From: Dialister sp. UBA6422
Lineage (GTDB): Bacteria > Bacillota > Negativicutes > Veillonellales > Dialisteraceae
Direction: 5' to 3'
Assembly: GCA_002439665.1 (NCBI GenBank)
Contig: DJPC01000116.1
Coordinates: 2,486-9,541, forward strand
Length of the DNA: 7,056 bases
Below the pieces are notes generated by a model. It had not been told where the DNA came from. It searched no databases and was given only the letters and a program-made list of their open reading frames with translations. Positions 1 through 5,826 of the stretch are shown here, piece by piece; the stretch's first letter is position 1, and every line of letters begins with the position of its first letter. The position numbers and the translations under genes were made by a program.

Positions 1-1199
1 ACCAGGCTGTAGCAGACCTGTCCCAGCAGGGTGTGGTAGAAGGCTATCCGGATGGCACTTTCAAAGGCGAAAGAAACATGACCAGATATGAACTGGCTCA
101 GATCATCGCTCGCCTCATGGCCAAAGAAGACCAGCTGAATGCTGAGCAGCAGGCTACTCTGGATAAGCTGGCTGGGGAATACGCTGATGAACTAGCAAAC
201 CTGGGTCTTCGCGTAGGCAACTTGGAAAAGAAGGTAGGCAACCTCTACTGGTCCGGCGATGCTCGTATGCGTTATCAGGATACTGCTAAACAGGGCGCTG
301 ACAAATACAATGGTCGTATTCGTCTCAACGTCAAAGGCCAGGTCAATGATAACACCACCGTACAGGCTCGCCTGATAAACAACATGGATTTCAAAGGCAA
401 TGACACTTCTTCTACCACTGCTGATCGTATCTATGTCACCCATAACTTTGGGGATGCCACCTCTGTCACCCTGGGCCGTCAGCCGCTCACCATTTTTGGC
501 GGTTTGGAATATGATGACCAGTACGATGGAGCACAGCTGGCTTACAACAATGGCAAGTTTGATGCCAAAGTGGCTTTTGGTCAGCTGAACGCCAGCGATC
601 GTGCAGCAGTTACAGGAAAAGCAGCAGTTGTCGATAAAGACTCAACTAAGGCGAAAGAAGAAGTTGAAGCCCATGATATGTTCTTGGCTCAGGCTGATTA
701 TGACTTCGGATTTGCTAAACTGGGAGCTGCTTATGTAGGCTTCCAGGGTTCTGATGCTAAGAATGTAACAGATGTTAATCATGATGCTGCTATTGGCTTT
801 GATAACATCTGGGGCGTCAACTTGGTGGTTCCAGTGCAGGACTTCCGTGTATACGGTGAATATTGGAAATCCAATGCCGATGACAATAACAAAACTTGGC
901 AGGCAGGCCTTGGCTATGGTACCTTGGATCTGAAGAAACCAGGTTCCTTTACCCTCGATGTGGCTTACAATAGAGTAGGACAGCAGGCTTACTTTGGCGG
1001 TACCACCTACCAGGTGAATGACTTCTTCAGTGCAGGGGATACGGAAATGAAATTCTGGAATGCAGTTGCTCAGGTTACCCTCCAGAAGAACGTATATCTC
1101 CGTGGTGAACTAGCTTTCGATATTGATGGTTATAGCAAAGAGAATGCATCTAAGTACGATGACAGCGCTTGGAACGTATCTCTCAACTACAAGTTCTAA
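1..1199 (+). CDS. SLH-domain outer-membrane porin (OmpM/Mep45-like), 5' end outside window
   Basis: Partial gene; the reading frame is open from base 3 (first visible codons read QAVADLSQQGVVEGYPDG), so the GTG at 33 is an internal Val codon and not the start. Visible protein is 398 residues. The first 40 or so form the end of an SLH domain (EGYPDGTF, then MTRYELAQIIARLMAK), known in this family to bind polyamine-modified peptidoglycan. A heptad-rich helix follows (about residues 45-80, ending LRVGNLEKKVGNL), expected to be a periplasmic coiled-coil stalk. The rest, from YWSGDARMRYQD on, alternates polar and hydrophobic residues like beta strands and ends AWNVSLNYKF with a terminal Phe, the usual signal for barrel insertion by BamA. 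The inferred role is a general diffusion porin that also tethers the outer membrane to the cell wall. A strong terminator follows the TAA stop. Paralogues are common in Negativicutes, so I give no specific symbol. Confidence 0.93.
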   Translation, partial: QAVADLSQQGVVEGYPDGTFKGERNMTRYELAQIIARLMAKEDQLNAEQQATLDKLAGEYADELANLGLRVGNLEKKVGNLYWSGDARMRYQDTAKQGADKYNGRIRLNVKGQVNDNTTVQARLINNMDFKGNDTSSTTADRIYVTHNFGDATSVTLGRQPLTIFGGLEYDDQYDGAQLAYNNGKFDAKVAFGQLNASDRAAVTGKAAVVDKDSTKAKEEVEAHDMFLAQADYDFGFAKLGAAYVGFQGSDAKNVTDVNHDAAIGFDNIWGVNLVVPVQDFRVYGEYWKSNADDNNKTWQAGLGYGTLDLKKPGSFTLDVAYNRVGQQAYFGGTTYQVNDFFSAGDTEMKFWNAVAQVTLQKNVYLRGELAFDIDGYSKENASKYDDSAWNVSLNYKF

Positions 1200-1210
1200 T
1201 AGCTAGCAAT

Positions 1211-1242
1211 AAAAAAGCCGCAGCGAAAGCTGCGGCTTTTTT
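1211..1242. terminator. Bidirectional intrinsic terminator
   Basis: Perfect 14-bp inverted repeat (1211-1224 with 1229-1242) around a GAAA tetraloop; the GC-rich core is GCCGCAGC/GCTGCGGC and it is flanked by A6 on the left and T6 on the right. It starts 11 bases after the porin stop codon. Because both ends carry A/T tracts it can also stop transcripts arriving from the convergent ABC operon on the minus strand. Confidence 0.95.
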
Positions 1243-1249
1243 ATTGTCT

Positions 1250-1318
1250 TTGTTAGTTGCTAGTTGCTGGTTGTTAGTTGTTTGGGCCTCCGACAACTAG
1301 CAACTAACAACTGACAAC
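1250..1318. repeat. Heptamer-built palindromic repeat, copy 1
   Basis: The left arm is four tandem heptamers of pattern YTRGTTG (1253-1259, 1260-1266, 1267-1273, 1274-1280). A short centre TTTGGGCCTCCGA (1281-1293) follows. The right arm is heptamers of pattern CAACTRR (1294-1300, 1301-1307, 1308-1314, plus CAAC at 1315-1318). A 17-bp stretch is perfectly inverted (1250-1266 with 1294-1310), and because each arm is periodic the strands can pair in several registers. It starts 7 bases after the porin terminator. The same design recurs at 1465-1521, so this is a dispersed element rather than a simple terminator. No open reading frame is associated with it. Confidence 0.85.
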
Positions 1319-1319
1319 A

Positions 1320-1464
1320 TAAAGATATGGGTTTAAGGTTTATGTATCGCAATGGAAGGGAGACAATTTACGCTATGACATTATTGCATTGGTTTAAGGG
1401 GTAATTGATCAAACGGTATACCGTTTACCGTGAAATGTAAACGCTTCTTCCTTTTATTGTCACT
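1320..1464. other. Convergent intergenic spacer, no gene seen
   Basis: Between the two heptamer repeats there is AT-rich sequence with no convincing gene on either strand. The only structured element is the 16-bp palindrome listed separately. A nine-codon open frame (ATG at 1375 to TAA at 1404) has a GGGAG about a dozen bases upstream, but nothing supports its being translated. Confidence 0.6.
1411..1426. repeat. Perfect 16-bp palindrome
   Basis: AAACGGTATACCGTTT is perfectly self-complementary and is followed at once by a further partial copy, ACCGT (1427-1431), so TTTACCGT continues the motif. It sits between two converging genes. As DNA it has the size and symmetry of a dimeric repressor site; as RNA it would be a 6-bp stem with a TATA loop and only three G-C pairs, a weak terminator at best. 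I do not recognise a matching regulator. Confidence 0.55.
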
Positions 1465-1521
1465 GTTGTTAGTTATTAGTTGTTTGGCCCAGACAACTAA
1501 CAACAGACAACCAACAACTAA
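1465..1521. repeat. Heptamer-built palindromic repeat, copy 2
   Basis: Same architecture as copy 1: left-arm heptamers TTAGTTA and TTAGTTG (1469-1482, preceded by GTTG), centre TTTGGCCCAGA (1483-1493), then four right-arm heptamers CAACTAA, CAACAGA, CAACCAA, CAACTAA (1494-1521). The best inner stem is TTAGTTGT (1476-1483) with ACAACTAA (1493-1500). It ends one base before the stop codon of the minus-strand permease gene, so its RNA would form the 3' end structure of the ABC operon transcript. No U-run follows the hairpin on the minus strand, so it is not a classical terminator. Confidence 0.83.
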
Positions 1522-1522
1522 T

Positions 1523-3160
1523 TTATCTCCTCTTCAATACCATCAGTGCGGTGACTGTGATGGCCACACAGAGGACGGCCATAGACATGCCAAGGGAGAC
1601 GCTGCCTTGTTCAAATTCGCGCATAATATAAGTAGAAATCACTAGGGTATTGGGTGGTGCGATGAGGCTTGGAGCGACTAGTTCACGGATAGAAATGATG
1701 AAAGTCATCATCCAACCAGCCGCAATGCCTTTCATAATGAGGGGAAGAGTAATTTTTCTAAATATATAGAAAGGGCTTCCACCAAAGATGCGTCCTGCTT
1801 CTACAAGGCTTTGATTCATTTGGGTGAAAGAAGAGGTGACGTATTGTACGGTGTAAGGGAGGAAGAGTATCACATAGGTGATGACAAGGATTCCCATGGT
1901 GTTATATAAAGGAAGAATGGCATAGATATCATTCCAAAAGAGCATGATACCGATCACAAGGACGATACCGGGAAGCATTTCGGGAAGTAAGCTGGTGGCT
2001 TCTAGGAGTTTGCCTCCTTTTTTGTGCTGCCTGACTGTGAGGACGATGAGAGTACCCAAGATGGCACAAATGGTGGCTGAAGTAATGCCTAGGAATAGAC
2101 TATTTCCGATGGCAGCCAGGGCATCATTTTCTGTTTCACTGAAAAGTTCTTGGTAGTGAGCTAGTGTGAAATTTCCTGCCGCCAAGCCAAAACCGCGGAG
2201 TTTGATGAGAGAGGTGGAAATGATGGAGAAATAGGGAATTCCTATAGAAAGGACAAGTATGAAGATGAGGTATGCCCAGGCTAGGCCTTTGGCTAAGTGA
2301 GATAGGGGCATCTGTGCACTGCGATTTCCTTTCCCGCCTAGAAGAGAATAACTTTTCCTTGTGGTAATGGTATTTTGTATCATCCATAATAGCAGACAAA
2401 TGGTGATGAGCACTGAGGCGAGCACAGCGGCCTTGCCGAAGGAAATGGGCGCCACAGAGGCATAGCGATGGATGGAGGTGGTAAATACATCAAAACCGAT
2501 GCGTCGCCCTAAGGTATAAGGGGTCCCGTATTCAGAAAGGGTTTTCACAAAGATAAGAAGTGCCCCGATGGCGTAATTTCCTAGAAGGAGAGGGAAAAAT
2601 ATGTTTTTCATTCTTCTAGGGAAGCTGGCTCCCATGACAGCGGCAGATTCTAGAAGGCTAGAGGGGATATTCATCATGGCATTTCTTAGGAGTATCATCA
2701 TGAAAGGAAAGAGATGAAGGCTCATCACTAAGACCAGGCCGCCTAAGGTAAAGAAGGCGGGGATCCCATCGGGAAAGGCTGGGAAGAGCTGTGCAAAAAG
2801 GCCTCGCTTTTGCATAAAGAGGATCCATCCCATGGAAGCGATATAAGGGGGCGTCATGAAGGGAACCAGAAAGAGGAGATCCAGGTGCTTTTTTAAAGCA
2901 AATTCTGTGCGAGAAAAGAGGAAAGCAAGGGGCATAGCTAATACGGTGGATGTGATGGTCACAAGAAGTCCTAGAAGGAGGGAATTGGCGATCATGGGGA
3001 GGTTTCCTTCTTCTCTTAGTGTTTGGGCTCCATACGAAAAATCAAGGCTGTCATTGATGATGACGGCCTTGACGAAAATCGTAAGAAGAGGAGCGACCAC
3101 TAGGAAAAGAAGGACCAGTCCGACTAAGATGTAGCCCATATTCTTTTTCAAAAAGGTCAT
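1523..3160 (-). CDS. ABC importer permease, two fused membrane domains (FbpB/AfuB-like)
   Basis: A 545-residue inner-membrane protein that would form the translocation channel of the importer encoded with its two upstream neighbours. It has about twelve hydrophobic segments, arranged as two repeats of the binding-protein-dependent transport domain. Each repeat carries the cytoplasmic EAA loop that docks on the ATPase: E171-S-A-x3-G177 in the first half and E454-A-G-x3-G460 in the second. Such a one-chain double permease is usual for Fe3+ and related (FbpB, SfuB, AfuB) systems. It starts 9 bases after the binding-protein gene; its Shine-Dalgarno TAAGGAGG (3165-3172, minus strand) contains the TAA stop of that gene, which suggests translational coupling. 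It is the last gene of the operon. The class is certain, the transported compound is not: Fe3+, sugar phosphates, aminoethylphosphonate and other small solutes all use this family. Confidence 0.93.
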   Translation of the reverse strand: MTFLKKNMGYILVGLVLLFLVVAPLLTIFVKAVIINDSLDFSYGAQTLREEGNLPMIANSLLLGLLVTITSTVLAMPLAFLFSRTEFALKKHLDLLFLVPFMTPPYIASMGWILFMQKRGLFAQLFPAFPDGIPAFFTLGGLVLVMSLHLFPFMMILLRNAMMNIPSSLLESAAVMGASFPRRMKNIFFPLLLGNYAIGALLIFVKTLSEYGTPYTLGRRIGFDVFTTSIHRYASVAPISFGKAAVLASVLITICLLLWMIQNTITTRKSYSLLGGKGNRSAQMPLSHLAKGLAWAYLIFILVLSIGIPYFSIISTSLIKLRGFGLAAGNFTLAHYQELFSETENDALAAIGNSLFLGITSATICAILGTLIVLTVRQHKKGGKLLEATSLLPEMLPGIVLVIGIMLFWNDIYAILPLYNTMGILVITYVILFLPYTVQYVTSSFTQMNQSLVEAGRIFGGSPFYIFRKITLPLIMKGIAAGWMMTFIISIRELVAPSLIAPPNTLVISTYIMREFEQGSVSLGMSMAVLCVAITVTALMVLKRR

Positions 3161-3169
3161 AGATCCTCC

Positions 3170-4180
3170 TTATTTGCAGAGGGCATTGAGCTTAGCAGCC
3201 GTCTCTGAAGCGATGGACATCATTTTTTCCCAATCAGGCTTTATCTGCGGAATATCTTTGAGGTCCGTGTTCTTGGCTTTTACATCGCTTCTACCAGGGA
3301 TCAGATAAGCATCAGCGACCATTTTCTGGACTTCATCAGAAAGCAGGTAATCCATGAATTTCTGTGCATTTTCTTTGTCCGGTGCACTCTTCATCATCAT
3401 AGCAGGCCGTGGATTGACGATGGTACCACTCTTTGGATAATAAATGGCAAGGGGTTCTCCTTTCTTTATAGCAGAGTAGGCGTTGTAGTCTACACCGGCC
3501 ACAAGGATACCCACTTCTCCAGTGGTGACAGCTTCTAGGGCTGCTTTATTGGCTCCTGGTACTTTCATGCCATTCTTAGCCATTCCTTCTAATGCATCCC
3601 ATCCATAGGCAGATATGTAGCCAGCTAGGAAATCTTTACAAGCCCCCGATTTTTCAGGATCCGGAATAGCCAGCTTTCCTTCATACTTCGGGTCAGAAAG
3701 TTCTTTCCAGTCTGCAGATAATTCAGGAATGACATTTTTGTTATAAATGACGCCTACGGCGGAAGCACTATAGCCGAAAAGTTCATTGTCATTGTCTTTG
3801 AAGTCCTTTACCATTTTGTCTGCATTTTGTGGTGTATAGGAAGCCAATTCTCCCTTTTGTTTCATAGATAAACCGTCAGACCAGGAAGCCAGGATCACCA
3901 CATCTGCTACAGGATTGGATTTTTCTGCTTCCAGGCGAGCTAAGATTTCTCCTGTAGTCCCTTGGAACTGTTCTACTTTAATACCAGTCTTTTTTTCAAA
4001 ACCTTTGGCGATTTTATTGGAAAGACCAGCAGGGGATGGCATGTATACGGTTACTTTTCCCGTGGCAGGGGCAGCGGAAGCTGCTTTTTGCGGTTCTGTT
4101 TTGGTACCGCAGGCTGTAAGGGATAGTGCCATGGCACAAGCCACAGCAGAGACGATGATTTTTTTGGTACTTGTTTTCAT
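3170..4180 (-). CDS. Lipoprotein substrate-binding protein of the ABC importer (FbpA/AfuA-like)
   Basis: A 336-residue periplasmic binding protein that captures the substrate for the adjacent permease. The N-terminus is a lipoprotein signal: positive MKTSTKK, hydrophobic stretch, then lipobox LTAC with Cys24 as the lipidation site, followed by an Ala/Pro/Lys linker. The mature domain begins near Val43 (VTVYMPSP) and shows family features: FEKKTGIKVEQFQGTTGEIL (61-80), NPVADVV (89-95), VGVIYNK (142-148), DPKYEGKLAIPDP (163-175) and a C-terminal FMDYLLSDEVQ. Classical ferric-binding FbpA proteins use adjacent tyrosines in a NNYYWY-like segment. The corresponding stretch here seems to be GVDYNAY (229-235), with only separated Tyr232 and Tyr235, so iron binding is doubtful. 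The RBS AAAGGAG (4187-4193) is 6 bases from ATG. It is separated by 155 bases from the upstream ATPase gene, unlike the tight junction with the permease. Confidence 0.92.
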   Translation of the reverse strand: MKTSTKKIIVSAVACAMALSLTACGTKTEPQKAASAAPATGKVTVYMPSPAGLSNKIAKGFEKKTGIKVEQFQGTTGEILARLEAEKSNPVADVVILASWSDGLSMKQKGELASYTPQNADKMVKDFKDNDNELFGYSASAVGVIYNKNVIPELSADWKELSDPKYEGKLAIPDPEKSGACKDFLAGYISAYGWDALEGMAKNGMKVPGANKAALEAVTTGEVGILVAGVDYNAYSAIKKGEPLAIYYPKSGTIVNPRPAMMMKSAPDKENAQKFMDYLLSDEVQKMVADAYLIPGRSDVKAKNTDLKDIPQIKPDWEKMMSIASETAAKLNALCK

Positions 4181-4335
4181 TATAGACTCCTTTATGTGAA
4201 TATATATCCTGGATGATAAGTGGATAGATCATGGGCACATGTAGTATGCAGTCATTTAGTATTTCAGTGCGTACCTGTATGAGCTATACTCGGGGTTGTT
4301 AGTTGTTAGTTGTTAGTTGTATGATTAGTCACTTT
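4181..4335 (-). other. Intercistronic gap between ATPase and binding-protein genes
   Basis: 155 bases without a gene, unusually long for an ABC operon whose next junction is 9 bases. It contains the one-armed heptamer repeat near the ATPase end and an AT-rich stretch with TATATAT (4201-4207 region) just upstream of the binding-protein RBS. I see no convincing -35/-10 pair, so an internal promoter is possible but unproven. The spacing would suit separate expression or RNA processing that favours the binding protein. Confidence 0.5.
4295..4320. repeat. Heptamer repeat, copy 3 (single arm)
   Basis: Three perfect tandem heptamers TTAGTTG (4299-4305, 4306-4312, 4313-4319) preceded by GTTG and followed by T. 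Only the left arm of the element is present; there is no centre and no CAACTRR arm. It lies 15 bases past the ATPase stop codon, inside the ABC operon. This could be a decayed copy, an expansion, or the seed unit from which full palindromes grow. Confidence 0.85.
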
Positions 4336-5289
4336 TTAGACTTCAATCATGTCATTGGTATTTACGAAGAGATGGATCGAATGTCCTGGTGTCATAGGAA
4401 CTGGTGAAAATAGTGTCCAATCCCTATTTCCTTTTTTTAGATGGATGCGATAATTTTGTCCTTGAAATTGGCTCATGACCACAGAAGCTTCATAGGCTGT
4501 TGTATTTGCTGATGCAGAAAGCTGACATTTTTCAGGGCGGAAAAAATGGTGATCATCGATCCAATTGGATGCCCCTACGAAGTGGGCTGTGAAAGGCGTA
4601 GCCGGATGGCTATAGATGGCCTCTGGCGTACCATATTGTTCCAATTTTCCTTTTGAAAATACAGCGATGACATCACTCATCGCCATCGCTTCTGTCTGGT
4701 CATGGGTTACAAAGATGGCTGTCATATGGAGCTTTGTCACTAGATCACGAATTTCTCCTCTCATTTCCTCCCTAAGTTTTGCATCTAATGCAGATAGGGG
4801 TTCATCAAAAAGGATGCAGTCCTTTCCATAGGCAATGGCACGAGCAAAAGCTACTCGCTGCTGCTGCCCACCGGATAATTCATGGGGATAGCGATTTTTG
4901 TAATCTACAAGTTCTACTTGGGAAAGGGCACGTAAGACGGTTTCTTCTAGATGGGATACTTGGTGGGTGGCCCTAAGACCGAAGGCAACGTTTTCAAAGA
5001 CTGTCATGTGTGGCCATAGAGCAAAGTCTTGAAAAACAAATCCAAGCTCTCTTTTTTCTGGCGGAATAGAAATCTCTTTTTCTTTAGAAAAAACGCAGCG
5101 ATCGCCCACATAGATTTCCCCTGCATCAGGTGTCTCTAGTCCAGCAATCATGCGAAGAAGGGTGGTTTTCCCGCAACCAGAAGGGCCTAGAAGAGTAGTG
5201 AAGCTGCCATTTTGTATAGTCATGGAAAAATCAGAAATGACAGATTTTCCCTGAAATGCTTTATCAATATGCTCCAAACGAATTTCCAT
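4336..5289 (-). CDS. ABC importer ATP-binding subunit (FbpC/PotA class)
   Basis: A 317-residue cytoplasmic ATPase that powers the importer. All motifs are intact: Walker A GPSGCGKT (35-42), Q-loop with Gln87 in FVFQDFALWPHMTVFENVAFGL, signature LSGGQ (138-142), Walker B CILFDE (158-163), D-loop SALD (166-169) and switch His196 in VTHDQTEAMAMSD. The sequence DQTEAMAMSD plus a C-terminal region from about residue 245 (weakly similar to a TOBE-type regulatory domain) places it with the iron/polyamine/maltose-type importers. The C-terminal part is somewhat short compared with about 350 residues for many relatives. It is the first gene of the operon, whereas in many fbpABC operons the ATPase comes last. 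RBS AAGGAGGT (5294-5301, minus strand) lies 5 bases from the ATG. The gene is preceded by a long untranslated region. Confidence 0.94.
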   Translation of the reverse strand: MEIRLEHIDKAFQGKSVISDFSMTIQNGSFTTLLGPSGCGKTTLLRMIAGLETPDAGEIYVGDRCVFSKEKEISIPPEKRELGFVFQDFALWPHMTVFENVAFGLRATHQVSHLEETVLRALSQVELVDYKNRYPHELSGGQQQRVAFARAIAYGKDCILFDEPLSALDAKLREEMRGEIRDLVTKLHMTAIFVTHDQTEAMAMSDVIAVFSKGKLEQYGTPEAIYSHPATPFTAHFVGASNWIDDHHFFRPEKCQLSASANTTAYEASVVMSQFQGQNYRIHLKKGNRDWTLFSPVPMTPGHSIHLFVNTNDMIEV

Positions 5290-5303
5290 AAAAACCTCCT
5301 TCT

Positions 5304-5664
5304 TTTCAGCTTATCTTCCTTCCGTCAATTCCATCTAGGAAGAAAGTAATAATATGGTAAAAATATAAAGTAAAGTGTCTTTATGAAATCTACATGTAAA
5401 GAAAGCCATGGTAGGTCATGAAGGATCATAGAAGCAGACCGCTTTTGAAGAAAAGGCGCTTAAGATGCTGATAGTTCTAAGGGTAAGTTTTTTATGGACA
5501 GCTAGATGATAGTCTTACCATTTCATTTGAAGCATTTCTTTCTGTAAGACTTTTAAAATGATTAGAGCAAAAAACATTAGCTTCTTTATATTTCCATGTT
5601 TAGTACCTCTCTTTTTTTATCCAACGAATCACAAGAAAATTTTCCCTATGATTTCAAAAAATCC
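5304..5664. other. Gene-free region: leader side of the ABC operon
   Basis: About 360 AT-rich bases with no open frame that looks like a protein on either strand. It must contain the promoter of the minus-strand ABC operon, but I found only weak candidates (for example TATTAT at 5353-5348 with poorly placed -35 partners such as AAGACA at 5381-5376). Competing short inverted repeats at 5482-5551 are listed separately. I do not recognise a known riboswitch or T-box core. Confidence 0.6.
5482..5551 (-). other. Possible alternative hairpins in the ABC operon leader
   Basis: On the plus strand AGTCTTAC (5511-5518) is an 8-bp perfect inverted partner of GTAAGACT (5544-5551), while the overlapping CTTACC (5514-5519) is also the inverted partner of GGTAAG (5482-5487). 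The two pairings exclude each other. On the minus strand this would be in the untranslated leader of the ABC ATPase gene. Stems are A/T-rich and loops are 25-26 bases, so chance is a real alternative. Confidence 0.3.
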
Positions 5665-5693
5665 TTGCAAAGAAATAACTGCTATGGTACAAT
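5665..5693 (+). promoter_or_regulatory. Promoter P1 upstream of rpmG
   Basis: TTGCAA (5665-5670), a 17-base spacer, then TACAAT (5688-5693): one mismatch each from the sigma-70 type consensus boxes TTGACA-like and TATAAT, at ideal spacing. Transcription would start near 5700, immediately before the hairpin at 5703-5724. Confidence 0.75.
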
Positions 5694-5702
5694 AACTTCA
5701 TC

Positions 5703-5724
5703 GCTGGGTTGCCCCGGCCTTTTT
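5703..5724 (+). terminator. Terminator-like hairpin between P1 and P2
   Basis: GCTGGG (5703-5708) pairs with CCCGGC (5713-5718) across a TTGC loop, with one G-U pair, and is followed by CTTTTT (5719-5724). It would lie at the very 5' end of the P1 transcript, so it may act as an attenuator or early pause, or generate a tiny RNA of about 25 bases. The stem is short, so efficiency is uncertain. Confidence 0.45.
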
Positions 5725-5749
5725 AAGTGCAATGTTCCCACTTGCACTT
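5725..5749. promoter_or_regulatory. Inverted repeat overlapping the P2 -35 box
   Basis: AAGTGCAA (5725-5732) and TTGCACTT (5742-5749) are perfect 8-bp inverted repeats separated by 9 bases. The right arm contains the TTGCAC -35 box of P2, the classical position for a repressor operator. As RNA from P1 it would also form a hairpin, without a U-run after it. No matching regulator is encoded in the window. Confidence 0.5.
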
Positions 5750-5771
5750 TGAGAACGATTTGTGATATACT
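5742..5771 (+). promoter_or_regulatory. Promoter P2 of the rpmG-secE-nusG operon
   Basis: TTGCAC (5742-5747), 18-base spacer, then TATACT (5766-5771), with TG at 5763-5764 giving an extended -10 element (TGATATACT). The start point would be near 5778, giving a leader of about 50 bases before the rpmG start. That leader holds a small hairpin (TTGGC 5787-5791 with GCCGA 5797-5801, one G-U pair). Confidence 0.78.
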
Positions 5772-5826
5772 AATCAAGCATGTTAATTGGCCGTGAGCCG
5801 AAGAAAGATTGAGTGAGGTGTTAATA

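Noticed and set aside
1375..1404. Nine-codon frame MTLLHWFKG after a GGGAG sequence
   Set aside because: Too short to support, spacing to the GGGAG is long, and no gene follows on that strand for it to act as a leader peptide.
1250..1521. CRISPR-like array
   Set aside because: Two repeat copies are palindromes of differing length with 7-base internal periodicity and one unmatched spacer; there is no regular repeat-spacer pattern and no cas gene.
1430..1645. Plus-strand open frame starting GTG that resembles a small lipoprotein (MKCKRFFLLLSLLLVISC)
   Set aside because: The apparent signal and lipobox are produced by translating the TTAGTTA/TTAGTTG heptamer repeat, and the rest runs antisense through the 3' end of the permease gene. 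No good RBS.
2856..3134. Plus-strand Arg/Lys-rich frame opposite the permease
   Set aside because: Shadow of the membrane protein gene; the basic composition results from antisense reading of hydrophobic codons.
5602..5620. Minus-strand AGAGAGGTACTAAAC-ATG-GAA-ATA-TAA resembling the start of the ATPase gene
   Set aside because: Only three codons before the stop; the likeness to the ATPase start (ATG GAA ATT) is too short to claim a duplicated or broken start.
5596..5796. Plus-strand 66-codon open frame upstream of rpmG
   Set aside because: It spans both promoters and the hairpins, has no RBS and shows no recognisable protein character.
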